A DNA stretch of 64,000 nucleotides from Stieleria sp039821235 (lineage in GTDB: Bacteria; Planctomycetota; Planctomycetia; Pirellulales; Pirellulaceae): the NCBI GenBank assembly GCA_039821235.1, contig JBCBOO010000003.1, positions 1 through 64,000 on the forward strand. The letters run 5' to 3'. The position numbers and the translations under genes are program-made. The notes under the pieces were generated by a model, which was not told the origin of the DNA, ran no database searches, and was given only the letters and a program-made list of their open reading frames with translations. This document shows, piece after piece, positions 18,472 to 27,910 of the stretch (the first letter of the stretch is position 1; every line of letters starts with the position of its first letter).

Positions 18472-19752
18472 CTAACCGAGATCGGGCAGCTCGTGGCCCA
18501 TTTTCTCGCGTTTGGTCTCGAGGTAGTGTTTGTTGTGTTGATTGACCGGAGGCACGATCGGCACCTGGTCGACGACTTTGAGGTCGAAACCTCGCAGGTT
18601 GAACGCCTGCTTCTTCTTCGGATTGTTGGTGAGCAAGCGAACTTCTCGGACGCCCAGATCCTTGAGGATTTGAAGTCCCACGCCGTAGTCACGCATGTCG
18701 GCTTTGAATCCGAGCGCGTGGTTGGCTTCGACCGTATCCATGCCTTGGTCCTGCAAGGCGTAGGCTTTAATCTTCTCCGCGAGTCCGATGCCACGGCCTT
18801 CTTGCGGCAGATAAACCAACGCCCCACGACCCTCCGCAGCAATCATCTCCAACGCCATGTGCAGTTGGTCGCCACAGTCGCAACGTAGCGATGCAACGAG
18901 GTCACCCGTGAAGCAACTGCTGTGCATTCGGACAAGTGGCGCCTGGGTAGATTCGCCCGAATCTTTCACCTCTTTGGAGATCGATGTCAGGTCACCGAGT
19001 GCGAGCACGATGGGCTCCTGTGTTTCAAAATTCACCGAGTACACGATGATTTTGAATTCACCGTATCGCGTCGGGAGTTTTGCTTCGGCAGCTCGGTTGA
19101 CCAATTTTTCACTGACGCGTCGGTGTGCGATCAACTGCTCGATGCTGATCATTTTCAACGAATGCTTCTTTGCGATCTCGACCAGTTGCTGTCGGCTGGC
19201 TCGATCACCGGACTCGTTCAGGACTTCGCAAAGGACACCGGCCGGTTGCAGGCCTGCCATGCGGGCAAGATCCACGGCGGCCTCGGTGTGACCCGCACGT
19301 CGCAGCACGCCGCCTTTTTTGGCGATCAGGGGATACACGTGGCCGGGCCGAACAAAGTCATCAACGCGGCATTCCGGCGACGCCATCCGGCGAATGGTCT
19401 CGCTCCGTTCAGCGGCCGTGATACCGGTTCTTGCCGACGCGATGTCGATGGGTGTCACGAAGGCCGTTCGCAGCGGAGCGTTGTTGTCGGCAACAACCGG
19501 ATTGAGTTCCAAGCGACGGCCGACCTCCGGTAGGATCGAACAGCAAAGCTGGCCGCGTCCACCGAGCATGAAATTAATCTTTTCCGTGGTCGCTTTCTCC
19601 GCGGCGCAGATAAAATCGCCTTCGTTTTCTCGGTCCTCGGCATCGACCACAATGACGACTTCACCCCGCTGGATGGCTTCCACGGCCTCTGGAATCGGAT
19701 CAAGCGACGACTCGACGCTGGCAGAGATTTCGGAGTGGTCAGGGTCTTGCAT
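18472..19752 (-). CDS. ribBA: Bifunctional 3,4-dihydroxy-2-butanone-4-phosphate synthase / GTP cyclohydrolase II
   Basis: The protein has 426 residues and catalyses both committed steps of riboflavin synthesis. The N-terminal RibB half has DAEDRENEGDFICAAEKAT and GHVYPLIAK. The C-terminal RibA half has the zinc cysteines in SSCFTGDLVASLRCDCG and the PQEGRGIGLAEKIKAY motif. Both active sites appear intact. It is convergent with the DUF1501 gene (16 bases between stops) and divergent from the esterase gene. The 128-base upstream gap is too short for a full FMN riboswitch, and none of its conserved elements are visible. Confidence 0.97.
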   Translation of the reverse strand: MQDPDHSEISASVESSLDPIPEAVEAIQRGEVVIVVDAEDRENEGDFICAAEKATTEKINFMLGGRGQLCCSILPEVGRRLELNPVVADNNAPLRTAFVTPIDIASARTGITAAERSETIRRMASPECRVDDFVRPGHVYPLIAKKGGVLRRAGHTEAAVDLARMAGLQPAGVLCEVLNESGDRASRQQLVEIAKKHSLKMISIEQLIAHRRVSEKLVNRAAEAKLPTRYGEFKIIVYSVNFETQEPIVLALGDLTSISKEVKDSGESTQAPLVRMHSSCFTGDLVASLRCDCGDQLHMALEMIAAEGRGALVYLPQEGRGIGLAEKIKAYALQDQGMDTVEANHALGFKADMRDYGVGLQILKDLGVREVRLLTNNPKKKQAFNLRGFDLKVVDQVPIVPPVNQHNKHYLETKREKMGHELPDLG

Positions 19753-19880
19753 GGTCTTACATTCCGGGAGAAACGAGCGAGTTAGCCTTCGAGCCGTGGC
19801 TGTCTTGCAGGATTTCGTCGCATCGATGAGGACTGGCAGTAGCCAATGGCGTTAGTATACGAGCAGGAGGCAATTCCCCA

Positions 19881-20885
19881 ATGACCAACCCGAACCACCC
19901 GCACATTAACTTGTACCGCACGACCAAGCACGTGGCCAACCCGTTCGTTTACCTGGCGTTGATGGCCGCACTCTCATCCGTTTCAGCTTTCGCCGACCAG
20001 AACGCCGGTGATTACGAGGTTCGACGCGTTCTTAATGTGAGCTATTGCGAACACCCCGACGAGGCGAAGACGACCGCGGGCAACTGCGATCTCTTTCTGC
20101 CAGTCGACGCGGCGAAAAAGGAAGACGCAGGCATCGATAACATCGATCCGGCGCAACCGTCCGCCAATGGAAAACGGCCGGTCATCGTGGTCGTACACGG
20201 TGGTGCCTGGGTGGCCGGTGACAAGTGGACGATGGACCAGCATGCCAGCAAGCTCGCCGAAGCCGGTTATGCCGCGGTCGCGATCAACTACCGCCACGCG
20301 CCGAAACACAAGTTTCCTTCCCAAGTTGACGATCTGCGTGTCGCATTGGTTTGGATTCACGACCATGCTGAGCAATATGATTTTGATCTCGAACGCGTTG
20401 GACTCTATGGCTACTCCGCCGGGGGGCATTTGGTCTCGCTGATTGGCACGCTCGCCGATGAGTCTTGGGAAAAGGTGCAGCCGACGACCAACTGGTCCCA
20501 AGATGATCCGCGTTGGGAAAAGATGCCCGATATCCGGGCGGTCTGCGCAGGCGGTCCCCCGACGGACTTTCAAACCCTTCCGCCGGACAACACGTCGCTC
20601 GCCTTTTTCCTCGGTGGTTCACGCCGCGAGTGCCCCGAAAACTATCGCGCTGCTTCGCCCGTCTGTTTTGTCTCCGCTTCGGATCCCCCGATTCAAATCG
20701 TTCATGGTGAAAGTGATGGCATCGTGCCAATCGCCGGCTCAAGAGCTTTTTTGAAGAAGCTCTCCGACGCGGGCACGAAAGCCTCCCTGTTCGTTGTGCC
20801 CAAGAAAGGACACATGCTGACGTTCATCAGCCCGCAGCTGACCGGAACGATGCTGGAATTTTTTCACCAGCACCTACGCCGGTAG
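19881..20885 (+). CDS. Secreted alpha/beta hydrolase, esterase/lipase of the HSL/BD-FAE type
   Basis: The protein has 334 residues and begins with a hydrophobic segment near residues 16-37 that looks like a signal peptide or anchor (VYLALMAALSSVSAFA). The oxyanion-hole motif HGGAW is at about 106, the nucleophile serine is S179 in GYSAGGH, and a probable acid and histidine lie in GESDGIVPI and KKGHMLTF. This is the carboxylesterase family that includes kynurenine formamidase-like and carbohydrate-ester-cleaving enzymes. The substrate cannot be told from sequence. AGGAGG (19865-19870) upstream of the ATG is a good ribosome binding site. Confidence 0.85.
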   Translation: MTNPNHPHINLYRTTKHVANPFVYLALMAALSSVSAFADQNAGDYEVRRVLNVSYCEHPDEAKTTAGNCDLFLPVDAAKKEDAGIDNIDPAQPSANGKRPVIVVVHGGAWVAGDKWTMDQHASKLAEAGYAAVAINYRHAPKHKFPSQVDDLRVALVWIHDHAEQYDFDLERVGLYGYSAGGHLVSLIGTLADESWEKVQPTTNWSQDDPRWEKMPDIRAVCAGGPPTDFQTLPPDNTSLAFFLGGSRRECPENYRAASPVCFVSASDPPIQIVHGESDGIVPIAGSRAFLKKLSDAGTKASLFVVPKKGHMLTFISPQLTGTMLEFFHQHLRR

Positions 20886-21372
20886 CGATCGATGGGATCC
20901 ATCAGCATGAGGTCGGCCGCGTTTTGATCACGAGCATCCAGGAGAACGATTTCATGCGGAAACGCTGATAACGTTTTGCACGCCGATCGTGGCCTCGAAG
21001 CCGACCATCTTCGAGAGGAAACAAAAAACCGGCGGAGTTGCCACATCGTTGCCCCCGATGCAAAACAGCTCGCCGGTTTTTTGGTGCCCCATACATCCCT
21101 GGACTTCTAAGGCCGCGATGACATTGGTTGTCGTCCCGCATCGTGCGTACTGGAACAACCCGCCAGATCGTGGCCTCACGTTCATCCTTGAACATTCTGA
21201 ATTTAGTAGTTTTACCCACGCCGAGAAACCCGGATTTATTTGGGAGCGCGAAAATTTGAAAAAATCTGTTTCGCGGATTGAAAGCATAGTCGGTCGAATC
21301 GGCCTGTGGAGCCTGCGGAAAGAAAGGCCCAATCAGCTTGGTTGAACCACTCAGCAGCGGTACATTGGTCGC
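20886..21372. other. Non-coding region between esterase gene and mutL
   Basis: About 490 bases hold no gene I can support. Frames of 118-161 codons exist on both strands but overlap each other and look unlike proteins. The region contains a long terminator-like inverted repeat (listed separately). It then becomes A/T-rich between about 21195 and 21290, where the mutL promoter probably lies. The words gatcgtggcctc occur twice (about 20985 and 21167), which may reflect a local duplication. Confidence 0.45.
21023..21082. terminator. Bidirectional terminator-like inverted repeat with nested stem
   Basis: Arms AAAAAACCGGCG (21023-21034) and CGCCGGTTTTTT (21071-21082) are a perfect 12-base inverted repeat. 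The 36-base interval contains a second small stem, CATCG/CGATG (21044-21048 with 21056-21060). On either strand the outer stem ends in a run of six U. It could terminate esterase transcription, but it lies 138 bases past that stop, so an RNA element is an alternative. Confidence 0.55.
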
Positions 21373-23406
21373 ATGGACGTTCAACAAAAATCGCTACCAA
21401 AGATCCGTCAGCTTCCTCCGAACTTGATCAATCAAATCGCCGCCGGCGAAGTGATTGAACGCCCCGCATCGGTCGTCAAAGAGCTCCTTGAGAACAGCAT
21501 CGATGCAGGTTCCACGCGGATCGAAGTGACGATCCAAGGTGGCGGCACCGAACTGATCCGAATCAGTGACAACGGTTGCGGGATGACGGCGGAACAACTG
21601 CCGCTCGCACTGGCCAGTCATGCCACGAGTAAGCTGCCGACCGACGAAGCACTTTTCCATGTGAAGACGCTTGGGTTTCGCGGCGAGGCACTCGCGTCGA
21701 TCGGCAGCGTTTCACACATGACGATTCGTAGTCGCACCCAGCACGATTCGGTGGGCTACGAGATTCAAGTGCGTGGCGGTTCGATCGAGGCGCCGCAACC
21801 TTGCGGGTGTCCTCCGGGCACGGTCATGGAGATTCGCAACCTGTTCTTCAACACGCCGGTGCGGCATCGTTTTTTGAAGACAGCGCAGACTGAGAAGGGT
21901 CACATCGTCGAAGCATTCACCCGGCTTGCACTGGCCAACCCGCGTGTCCATTTTGTGCTCACCAACAACGACAAGGTCTTGCACGATCTGCCCGCGACGG
22001 AACGATTTGGCGATCGAGTCGCAGCGTTTTTTGGTGGAGAAATCGCCGAAACATTGATTCCGATCAACAGCGATGACGCCCAGATTCGAGTCAGCGGCTA
22101 TGTCTGCGATCCTTCGGTCAGTCGCGGCAACTCGCGGATGCAATATTTGTTTCTCAACGGGCGTTACATTCGCGATCGCTCGTTGCAACACGCCCTCACG
22201 GAAGCCTACCGGGGGATGTTAATGGTGGGACGTCATCCGATTTGCTTTCTGCGAATGTCGATGGCGCCTGAGATGATCGATGTCAACGTGCATCCCACGA
22301 AACTGGAGGTTCGCTTTACCGATGGTGGGAGAGTCTACAGTCGTCTTTTGCAAACTCTTCGGCATCACTTCCTTTCCACCGACATGACGCAGCGTGTCGG
22401 TCCGGCCAGTCGAGATTCCTCCGAGCCTTCGTCAAACGAACAGCTGGCCGGAAGGCCACAAAGCGAACTTGGGATGCCGGTGCGGGTTGAGCAGGCACAT
22501 CGTCAAGGCGTGATCGAGTGGGCGCGAACGGGCAACCAACCGTCGGACGTTTTCGTTTCACCGGCCAGCGGAGGTGAATCCGCAGCGGTCAGCCACGCCC
22601 CCGTTCGTCAGGAGCCGGCACCGACCAGCGACGTTGCGGCGGCAGGTCCGTCAGCCGCTCAAATGCCCGGACAAATTCCTCATTTTCAGCCCTATCCCGG
22701 GAATACGCCCGCCGCTCGTCCGCCGGCGATCGATTCGGCGCAGCCAACGACCGAGCCAGGCGAGGTGGCTCCTTGGGAATCAACCTCCGACGCGCCGAGC
22801 GACTCACCCAGCGTTTGCTACTTGGGTTTTCAAGTTCACAATCGATACTTGGTGACACAAGACGAAAAGGGCATGGTGGTGATTGACCAGCACGCGTTGC
22901 ATGAGCGAGTGCTTTATGAACGTGTCAAACACAAGGTGCTCGAAAGCGGCCAGTCGCTCGAGTCGCAGGGCCTGTTGGTTCCCGAGCCGGTCACCATGAC
23001 GCCTGCCGAGCGCACCAGTGTTTTGGAGCACCAGAAGACGTTGGCAAAGATCGGGATGGATGTGGAAGATTTTGGCGGTGACTCGATCGTCATCCGTGCC
23101 TACCCGGCGATGTTGAAGAAGACACCGCCCGCCGAAATGCTGCGCACCTTGATGGATTCCGTTCTGGATGGTGGAAAACAGCCCGAGCCGATTGAGTTGC
23201 TCAATCACTTGTTGTCCACGATCGCTTGTAAAGCGGCCGTCAAAGCCGGCGACCCACTTTCTTCCGAAGAGATCGAAGCGTTGCTTGAACAACGCGACCT
23301 TTATCACGACACGCACCATTGTCCTCATGGACGGCCGACGGCACTGTTCTTCAGCCGCGATGAACTGGACCGCATGTTTGGACGTTTGGGGCCGCGATCC
23401 AGATGA
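21373..23406 (+). CDS. mutL: DNA mismatch repair protein MutL
   Basis: The protein has 677 residues. The N-terminal GHKL ATPase is intact (INQIAAGEVIERPASVVKEL, the DNGCGM motif, and GFRGEALASI), followed by the DNA-binding S5-like domain, a proline/alanine-rich linker (about residues 340-470) and the dimerisation domain. The C-terminal domain has the DQHA-x2-E-x4-E endonuclease motif from D505 (DQHALHERVLYE), ACKAAVKAG, and CPHGRP. This MutL should therefore be a nicking endonuclease, as in bacteria without MutH. The stop overlaps the start of the next gene by four bases (ATGA). Confidence 0.96.
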   Translation: MDVQQKSLPKIRQLPPNLINQIAAGEVIERPASVVKELLENSIDAGSTRIEVTIQGGGTELIRISDNGCGMTAEQLPLALASHATSKLPTDEALFHVKTLGFRGEALASIGSVSHMTIRSRTQHDSVGYEIQVRGGSIEAPQPCGCPPGTVMEIRNLFFNTPVRHRFLKTAQTEKGHIVEAFTRLALANPRVHFVLTNNDKVLHDLPATERFGDRVAAFFGGEIAETLIPINSDDAQIRVSGYVCDPSVSRGNSRMQYLFLNGRYIRDRSLQHALTEAYRGMLMVGRHPICFLRMSMAPEMIDVNVHPTKLEVRFTDGGRVYSRLLQTLRHHFLSTDMTQRVGPASRDSSEPSSNEQLAGRPQSELGMPVRVEQAHRQGVIEWARTGNQPSDVFVSPASGGESAAVSHAPVRQEPAPTSDVAAAGPSAAQMPGQIPHFQPYPGNTPAARPPAIDSAQPTTEPGEVAPWESTSDAPSDSPSVCYLGFQVHNRYLVTQDEKGMVVIDQHALHERVLYERVKHKVLESGQSLESQGLLVPEPVTMTPAERTSVLEHQKTLAKIGMDVEDFGGDSIVIRAYPAMLKKTPPAEMLRTLMDSVLDGGKQPEPIELLNHLLSTIACKAAVKAGDPLSSEEIEALLEQRDLYHDTHHCPHGRPTALFFSRDELDRMFGRLGPRSR

Positions 23407-24146
23407 CGAGGCCTGTGACGCGCGGTACCGCTGCGAAACATTCGCCGACGAGTCCGTCGCATCGCTTGCGGGTCGATTTGGCGGAGAACGTGCTCGAGCT
23501 GTTTGCCGCTGGGGGTGTCTATGATCCGGCAACCGACTCATTGTTCGTCGCGGACTTGCATCTGGGAAAGGACAACACGTTCCGCCGAAACGGACTGGCG
23601 GTGCCACAGGGCTCGAATGAATCAACGCTCGATGCGATCTCCGACCTGGTGAGATGCACCCATCCGTCGCGATTGGTATTGCTGGGCGATTTGATTCACG
23701 AACCGTCATCGCTGTCGAGACAAGTGGTCGACTGTTTCGCGGATTTCTGCGCGCAGTTTTGCACACTCGACATCCATTTGGTCCGCGGCAATCATGATCG
23801 CGTCACGGCATTCCCTGCATCCTGGAGAATGACCGAGTGGGCTGCCGGAACACGACTCGGTGGGGTCGCCTTGTACCACGAACCCGTCGAGCCGCCCGCG
23901 GGCGAACTCGCGATTGCCGGCCACGTGCATCCTTCCTACCGCATGCAATCTCAGCAAGAAAGTCTCGGCCGGTTGCCTTGTTTTTGGTTTCACCGAAACT
24001 GTTTGGTTCTACCAGCTATTGGCCGGTTTACGGGCACCCACACGATCCGCCGGCGCGGGCACGATCGGGTTTGGGTGAACGCCGACGGAGTCCTCTTGGA
24101 AATTCCTTCCCGCGCGGTGCCTAATCGGAACGCCGGAAACTGTTAG
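23403..24146 (+). CDS. Metallophosphoesterase, PdeM-like
   Basis: The protein has 247 residues. Calcineurin-like phosphoesterase motifs are visible in order: DLHLGKDN, GDLIHE, RGNHD and GHVHP. The DLHLGK...FR.NG...P.G layout is that of PdeM, a protein often linked to ATP-dependent DNA ligase and Lhr-type helicase in a DNA-damage gene cluster. Here it is instead coupled to mutL through an ATGA overlap, so a DNA-repair role is reasonable but inferred. The true substrate is unknown. Confidence 0.8.
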   Translation: MTRPVTRGTAAKHSPTSPSHRLRVDLAENVLELFAAGGVYDPATDSLFVADLHLGKDNTFRRNGLAVPQGSNESTLDAISDLVRCTHPSRLVLLGDLIHEPSSLSRQVVDCFADFCAQFCTLDIHLVRGNHDRVTAFPASWRMTEWAAGTRLGGVALYHEPVEPPAGELAIAGHVHPSYRMQSQQESLGRLPCFWFHRNCLVLPAIGRFTGTHTIRRRGHDRVWVNADGVLLEIPSRAVPNRNAGNC

Positions 24147-24228
24147 ACTCCGACAGGTCGATTGACTCCTTTCCGCCCGATTCGATTGACAGCGACAACG
24201 GTTTTGAACCGATCCCGCGTTAATCAAC

Positions 24229-25215
24229 ATGCAACAAGAACCGAACATTATTCTTTCGGGAACTGACCCGGACTTGCCACGAAAAGTTCCCCGCGATTTG
24301 GATCGCTACACGGGGATGCGAGAAATTGCGCGAGGCGGCAACGGGCTGCTTCGCGCGGCGTTTGATCCCGTCACGGGCCGACAGATCGCGATCAAGACGC
24401 TTCATCGCGAGCACTGCAACGTGCCAAACGAGAAACGCCGCCTGCTTCGCGAAGCCCGGGTGACGGCGCAGTTGCAGCATCCCAATACCGTCCCGGTGTA
24501 CGACATTGGCACGGATTTGTTGCACGGCGTTTACTTCACCATGAAACTGATCTCGGGCGAGAACCTGTTTGAAGTGCTCAAGCGGATTGCCGGCGGAGAC
24601 GAGCAGGCGACCAACCGGTACCCGACGCATCAGCGGATCGAAGCTCTCGCGGATGCGTGTCAGGCTCTTGCCTATGCCCATGCCCGCGGCGTGATTCATC
24701 GCGATGTCAAACCCGAGAACATTTGGCTCGGGAATTTTGGCGAGGTCTACTTGCTCGATTGGGGGACGGCCAAGGTTTGGGGATCGATCGACGACCAAAC
24801 TCTGACACGCTATGACGCTTCGAAACTTAAAGAGGCGGAGGAGCAGCAGTTGCTCACACTGACGGGCGGTGGACAACGCCCGGGCACGCCGCTCTACATG
24901 TCGCCCGAACAGATTCAAGGAACGCGCAGCATCGATGAACGCAGTGACATCTTCAACGTCGGCGTTTGCATGTACGAACTGCTGGCGCTCCGCGAGCCCT
25001 TTCGTGGAAAGAATATCGATGAGACCTTTCGAAACATCATTTCCACGGATGTCCAAACACCGAGTCAGAGATCACCGGAACGTGGTATCCCACCCCAAGC
25101 AGACGAAGTCGTGATGCGAGCGATCGCCAAGAAACCCGTAGAGCGATTCCAAACGATGCGTGAACTGATCGATTCGATCCGGCGCCTGTTGCCACTTCTG
25201 AGCCCGTCGGAGTAA
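24229..25215 (+). CDS. Serine/threonine protein kinase (Hanks type)
   Basis: The protein has 328 residues and is almost entirely a kinase domain. The glycine-rich loop is IARGGNGLLRAAF, the lysine lies in IAIKTL (about residue 55), the catalytic loop is HRDVKPEN (157-164), and the metal-binding DFG is DWG (177-179). APE appears as SPE after GTPLYM. No transmembrane segment or sensor domain is visible, so it is a soluble kinase with an unknown signal. The asparagine synthetase gene starts eight bases after its stop, suggesting co-transcription. Confidence 0.9.
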   Translation: MQQEPNIILSGTDPDLPRKVPRDLDRYTGMREIARGGNGLLRAAFDPVTGRQIAIKTLHREHCNVPNEKRRLLREARVTAQLQHPNTVPVYDIGTDLLHGVYFTMKLISGENLFEVLKRIAGGDEQATNRYPTHQRIEALADACQALAYAHARGVIHRDVKPENIWLGNFGEVYLLDWGTAKVWGSIDDQTLTRYDASKLKEAEEQQLLTLTGGGQRPGTPLYMSPEQIQGTRSIDERSDIFNVGVCMYELLALREPFRGKNIDETFRNIISTDVQTPSQRSPERGIPPQADEVVMRAIAKKPVERFQTMRELIDSIRRLLPLLSPSE

Positions 25216-25222
25216 CGTCGCG

Positions 25223-27133
25223 ATGTGTGGAATCACCGGCGCGGTCTGGCAAGAGGCCTCCAAGGCAATCGATGCCGACCGTCTTAAACAAATGACCGAT
25301 TCGCTGCATCATCGTGGGCCGGATGATGAGGGCCACTGGATACGCAACGAAAACATCGACGGCCAAGGGAGACGCTTCGGTGTTGCACTTGGGTTTCGGC
25401 GGCTTTCCATCATCGATCTCGAAGGCGCGGCTCAGCCGATGGCCAACGAAGATGGGACCGTGCAAATGGTCTTCAACGGCGAGATCTACAACTACCAAAC
25501 GCTGCGACGTCGCCTCGAAGGTGCCGGCCACAAGTTGGCGACCGCTGGCGATGGTGAATCGATCCTTCATCTTTACGAAGATCGCGGAACGGATTGCTTT
25601 GCGGAGCTCAACGGCATGTTTGCCGTCGGGTTGTGGGATGCCAAGCGATGCCGGCTGGTGCTCGCACGCGATCGAATCGGTCAGAAGCCACTTTATTACA
25701 GCTTGCAAGGAGGTCGGCTGGTCTTCGGCAGCGAACTCAAAAGCCTGGCGGCGGTTCCGGGCGTCTGCACGCAGCTGGATCCGACGGCGATTGATGAATT
25801 CCTGACGTATCAGTACGTTCCACATCCGGCGACGATCTGGAAAGGCGTCTTCAAGCTACCACCGGGGCACTTTGCAGTCTTTGAAAAAGGCGAGCTCACG
25901 GTGCAGCGGTACTGGGACTTTGATCCGTCCAAGGAAGTCGCTCTTTCGCACTCCGATGCAAAGGACCAGCTGACCGAGCTGTTGACGGACTCCGTTCGAT
26001 TGAGGCTGCAGAGCGATGTTCCGCTTGGGTCGTTTCTTTCCGGCGGTATCGATTCATCGATTATTTCGGCACTCGCGCAGTCCTTGCGCTCCGATCCGAT
26101 TCGGACTTTCAGTATCGGATTTCCGATCGCCGACTTTGATGAAACGAAGTATGCGGCTGAAGTCGCCAATCATCTCGGAACGGACCACAAGCGATTCGAA
26201 GTGACGCCCAGCGGTGTGGAGGTCATTGACCAACTCGTCTGGCATTTTGACGAGCCTTTCGGTGATTCGTCTGCCGTCCCGACTTGGTATCTCTCGGAGC
26301 TGACCCGCCGCGAAGTCACGGTGGCACTCTCCGGTGATGGTGGCGACGAATTGTTTGCAGGGTACGAACGCTATCGCGCCCTTTGGCTGAGCTGTCGACT
26401 TCGTCGGATGTTCCCCATTCATCGCACTCCCGGGATCGGTTTGGTGCAGCGTTTGCCCGATAGCAACAAGCAGTATTCGTTGCTTCGCCGGGCGAAACGG
26501 TTCTTCGAAGCCCTCGACCAGCCGGCAGCACGGCGCTATCTCAACTGGTTGCAGATCTTTCCCGAACGGATGCGGGCGGACCTCTACACCGATGACTTTG
26601 TTCAAACGTTACCGGGCGAGGATCCATTTGAGTTTCTCAATAGTGTTTGGCAGCGCAGCGAAGGACGTGATGTCGTCTCGCGCGCCTCGCTGTCGGACCT
26701 GCTCAGCTACTTGCCCTGCGACCTTTGTATGAAAGTCGATGGTGCTTCGATGGCGCACTCGTTGGAGGTTCGCCAACCGCTGCTGGATCATCGCGTGGTG
26801 GAATTCGCGGGCAGACTGCCTGTCGAGCACAAGTTCCGCGGCAAACGCGGCAAGCTCCTGTTGCAAGACGCATTTGGTTCGCTGATCCCCAACTCCATCT
26901 TCAAGCGACGTAAGATGGGGTTTGGTATTCCGATCGGGGCTTGGTTTCGAGACGAGCTCAAACCGATGGTGCACGAGACGCTTCTCGCTGACGACGCGAG
27001 GATTGCACCGTACTTTCGTCGCGAAGCGGTCGAGAGGCTGGTGGGGCAGCACGAACGTATGGAAAATAACCATGGTTACCGCCTTTGGAATTTATTGATC
27101 CTCGAGAAATGGCTCCGTCGCTGGACGGGTTGA
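25223..27133 (+). CDS. asnB: Asparagine synthetase (glutamine-hydrolysing)
   Basis: The protein has 636 residues. The start MCGI exposes Cys2 as the glutaminase nucleophile. The N-terminal Ntn amidotransferase domain includes HHRGPDDEG, RLSIIDLEGAAQPM and FNGEIYN, and the synthetase domain carries the pyrophosphate loop SGGIDSS (273-279) and LSGDGGDELFAGYERY. It should make asparagine, or amidate another carboxylate, since the asnB family includes enzymes of cell-surface polysaccharide and peptide loci. It lies directly downstream of the protein kinase gene. Confidence 0.92.
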   Translation: MCGITGAVWQEASKAIDADRLKQMTDSLHHRGPDDEGHWIRNENIDGQGRRFGVALGFRRLSIIDLEGAAQPMANEDGTVQMVFNGEIYNYQTLRRRLEGAGHKLATAGDGESILHLYEDRGTDCFAELNGMFAVGLWDAKRCRLVLARDRIGQKPLYYSLQGGRLVFGSELKSLAAVPGVCTQLDPTAIDEFLTYQYVPHPATIWKGVFKLPPGHFAVFEKGELTVQRYWDFDPSKEVALSHSDAKDQLTELLTDSVRLRLQSDVPLGSFLSGGIDSSIISALAQSLRSDPIRTFSIGFPIADFDETKYAAEVANHLGTDHKRFEVTPSGVEVIDQLVWHFDEPFGDSSAVPTWYLSELTRREVTVALSGDGGDELFAGYERYRALWLSCRLRRMFPIHRTPGIGLVQRLPDSNKQYSLLRRAKRFFEALDQPAARRYLNWLQIFPERMRADLYTDDFVQTLPGEDPFEFLNSVWQRSEGRDVVSRASLSDLLSYLPCDLCMKVDGASMAHSLEVRQPLLDHRVVEFAGRLPVEHKFRGKRGKLLLQDAFGSLIPNSIFKRRKMGFGIPIGAWFRDELKPMVHETLLADDARIAPYFRREAVERLVGQHERMENNHGYRLWNLLILEKWLRRWTG

Positions 27134-27161
27134 AATTACTTTTGAATCGCAGGCAAGAAAC

Positions 27162-27893
27162 ATGAGACGAACCCCAGTCACCCTGCCGGTACTCGGCAGC
27201 CTACTTCTGCTACTGATTGTGCCCTCGGTCGCGTTTGCAGAAGAATCCGTTCATCTGTTTGTGCTGTCCGGACAAAGCAACATGCAGGGACACCGTCCGG
27301 AGGAAGCATTCACGCCGGCTGTCGAAGCCGCCTTTGGGAAAGAAAACGTCCTTGTGATCCAGGATGCTCAGGGCGGGCAACCGATTTTGCGTTGGTTGAA
27401 AACGTGGCGGTCACCTGACGGGGAGCAACCCGAGAAGACGGGTGACTTGTATGACCGCCTGATGCGCAAAGTAAAGCCAGCCATCGAAGGAAAAGAGCTG
27501 GCTTCGGTCACGTTTATTTGGATGCAGGGCGAGCGTGATGCAAAGGAAAAATGGGGATCCGTCTATGAATCCAGCCTGGTTGGACTGTTGAAACAGTTCA
27601 GTCAAGATATTGGGCGAGACGACGTGAATTTTGTCATCGGCCGGTTAAGTGACTTCGATATCGGCAACAAACGTTACAAGGATTGGACTTTGGTGCGAAA
27701 GGCTCAGGTCAGCGCGGCCGAGTCCGACCCACGATTCGATTGGGTGAACACGGATGATCTGAACGACGGCCTGAATCGTCGTGGCAAATCGATTCAAGAC
27801 GACCTGCACTATTCGGCCGAAGGCTACAAGACTCTTGGGAAACGTTTCGCCGAAAAAGCCATCGCGCTCATTCAACAGTCTGCGAATGAGTAA
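27162..27893 (+). CDS. Exported sialate O-acetylesterase-like (SASA/DUF303) protein
   Basis: The protein has 243 residues with an N-terminal signal peptide (GSLLLLLIVPSVAFA). The SGNH-type esterase motifs are FVLSGQSNMQGH with the nucleophile at S39, WMQGERDA in the middle, and DDLHYSAEGY with the Asp-His pair near the C-terminus. It probably deacetylates extracellular carbohydrate, and the substrate is not determinable. It follows asnB by 28 bases. Confidence 0.85.
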   Translation: MRRTPVTLPVLGSLLLLLIVPSVAFAEESVHLFVLSGQSNMQGHRPEEAFTPAVEAAFGKENVLVIQDAQGGQPILRWLKTWRSPDGEQPEKTGDLYDRLMRKVKPAIEGKELASVTFIWMQGERDAKEKWGSVYESSLVGLLKQFSQDIGRDDVNFVIGRLSDFDIGNKRYKDWTLVRKAQVSAAESDPRFDWVNTDDLNDGLNRRGKSIQDDLHYSAEGYKTLGKRFAEKAIALIQQSANE

Positions 27894-27910
27894 ACTAAGA
27901 GGAGTCTGCC

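Noticed and set aside
19753..19880. FMN riboswitch upstream of ribBA
   Set aside because: Only 128 bases separate ribBA from the divergent esterase gene, and no conserved FMN-element helices are visible.
20902..21387. Overlapping minus- and plus-strand frames between esterase and mutL
   Set aside because: They overlap each other, span the terminator-like repeat, and their translations look unlike proteins.
24220..25056. 278-codon minus-strand frame inside the kinase gene
   Set aside because: It is the antisense shadow of a clear kinase coding sequence.
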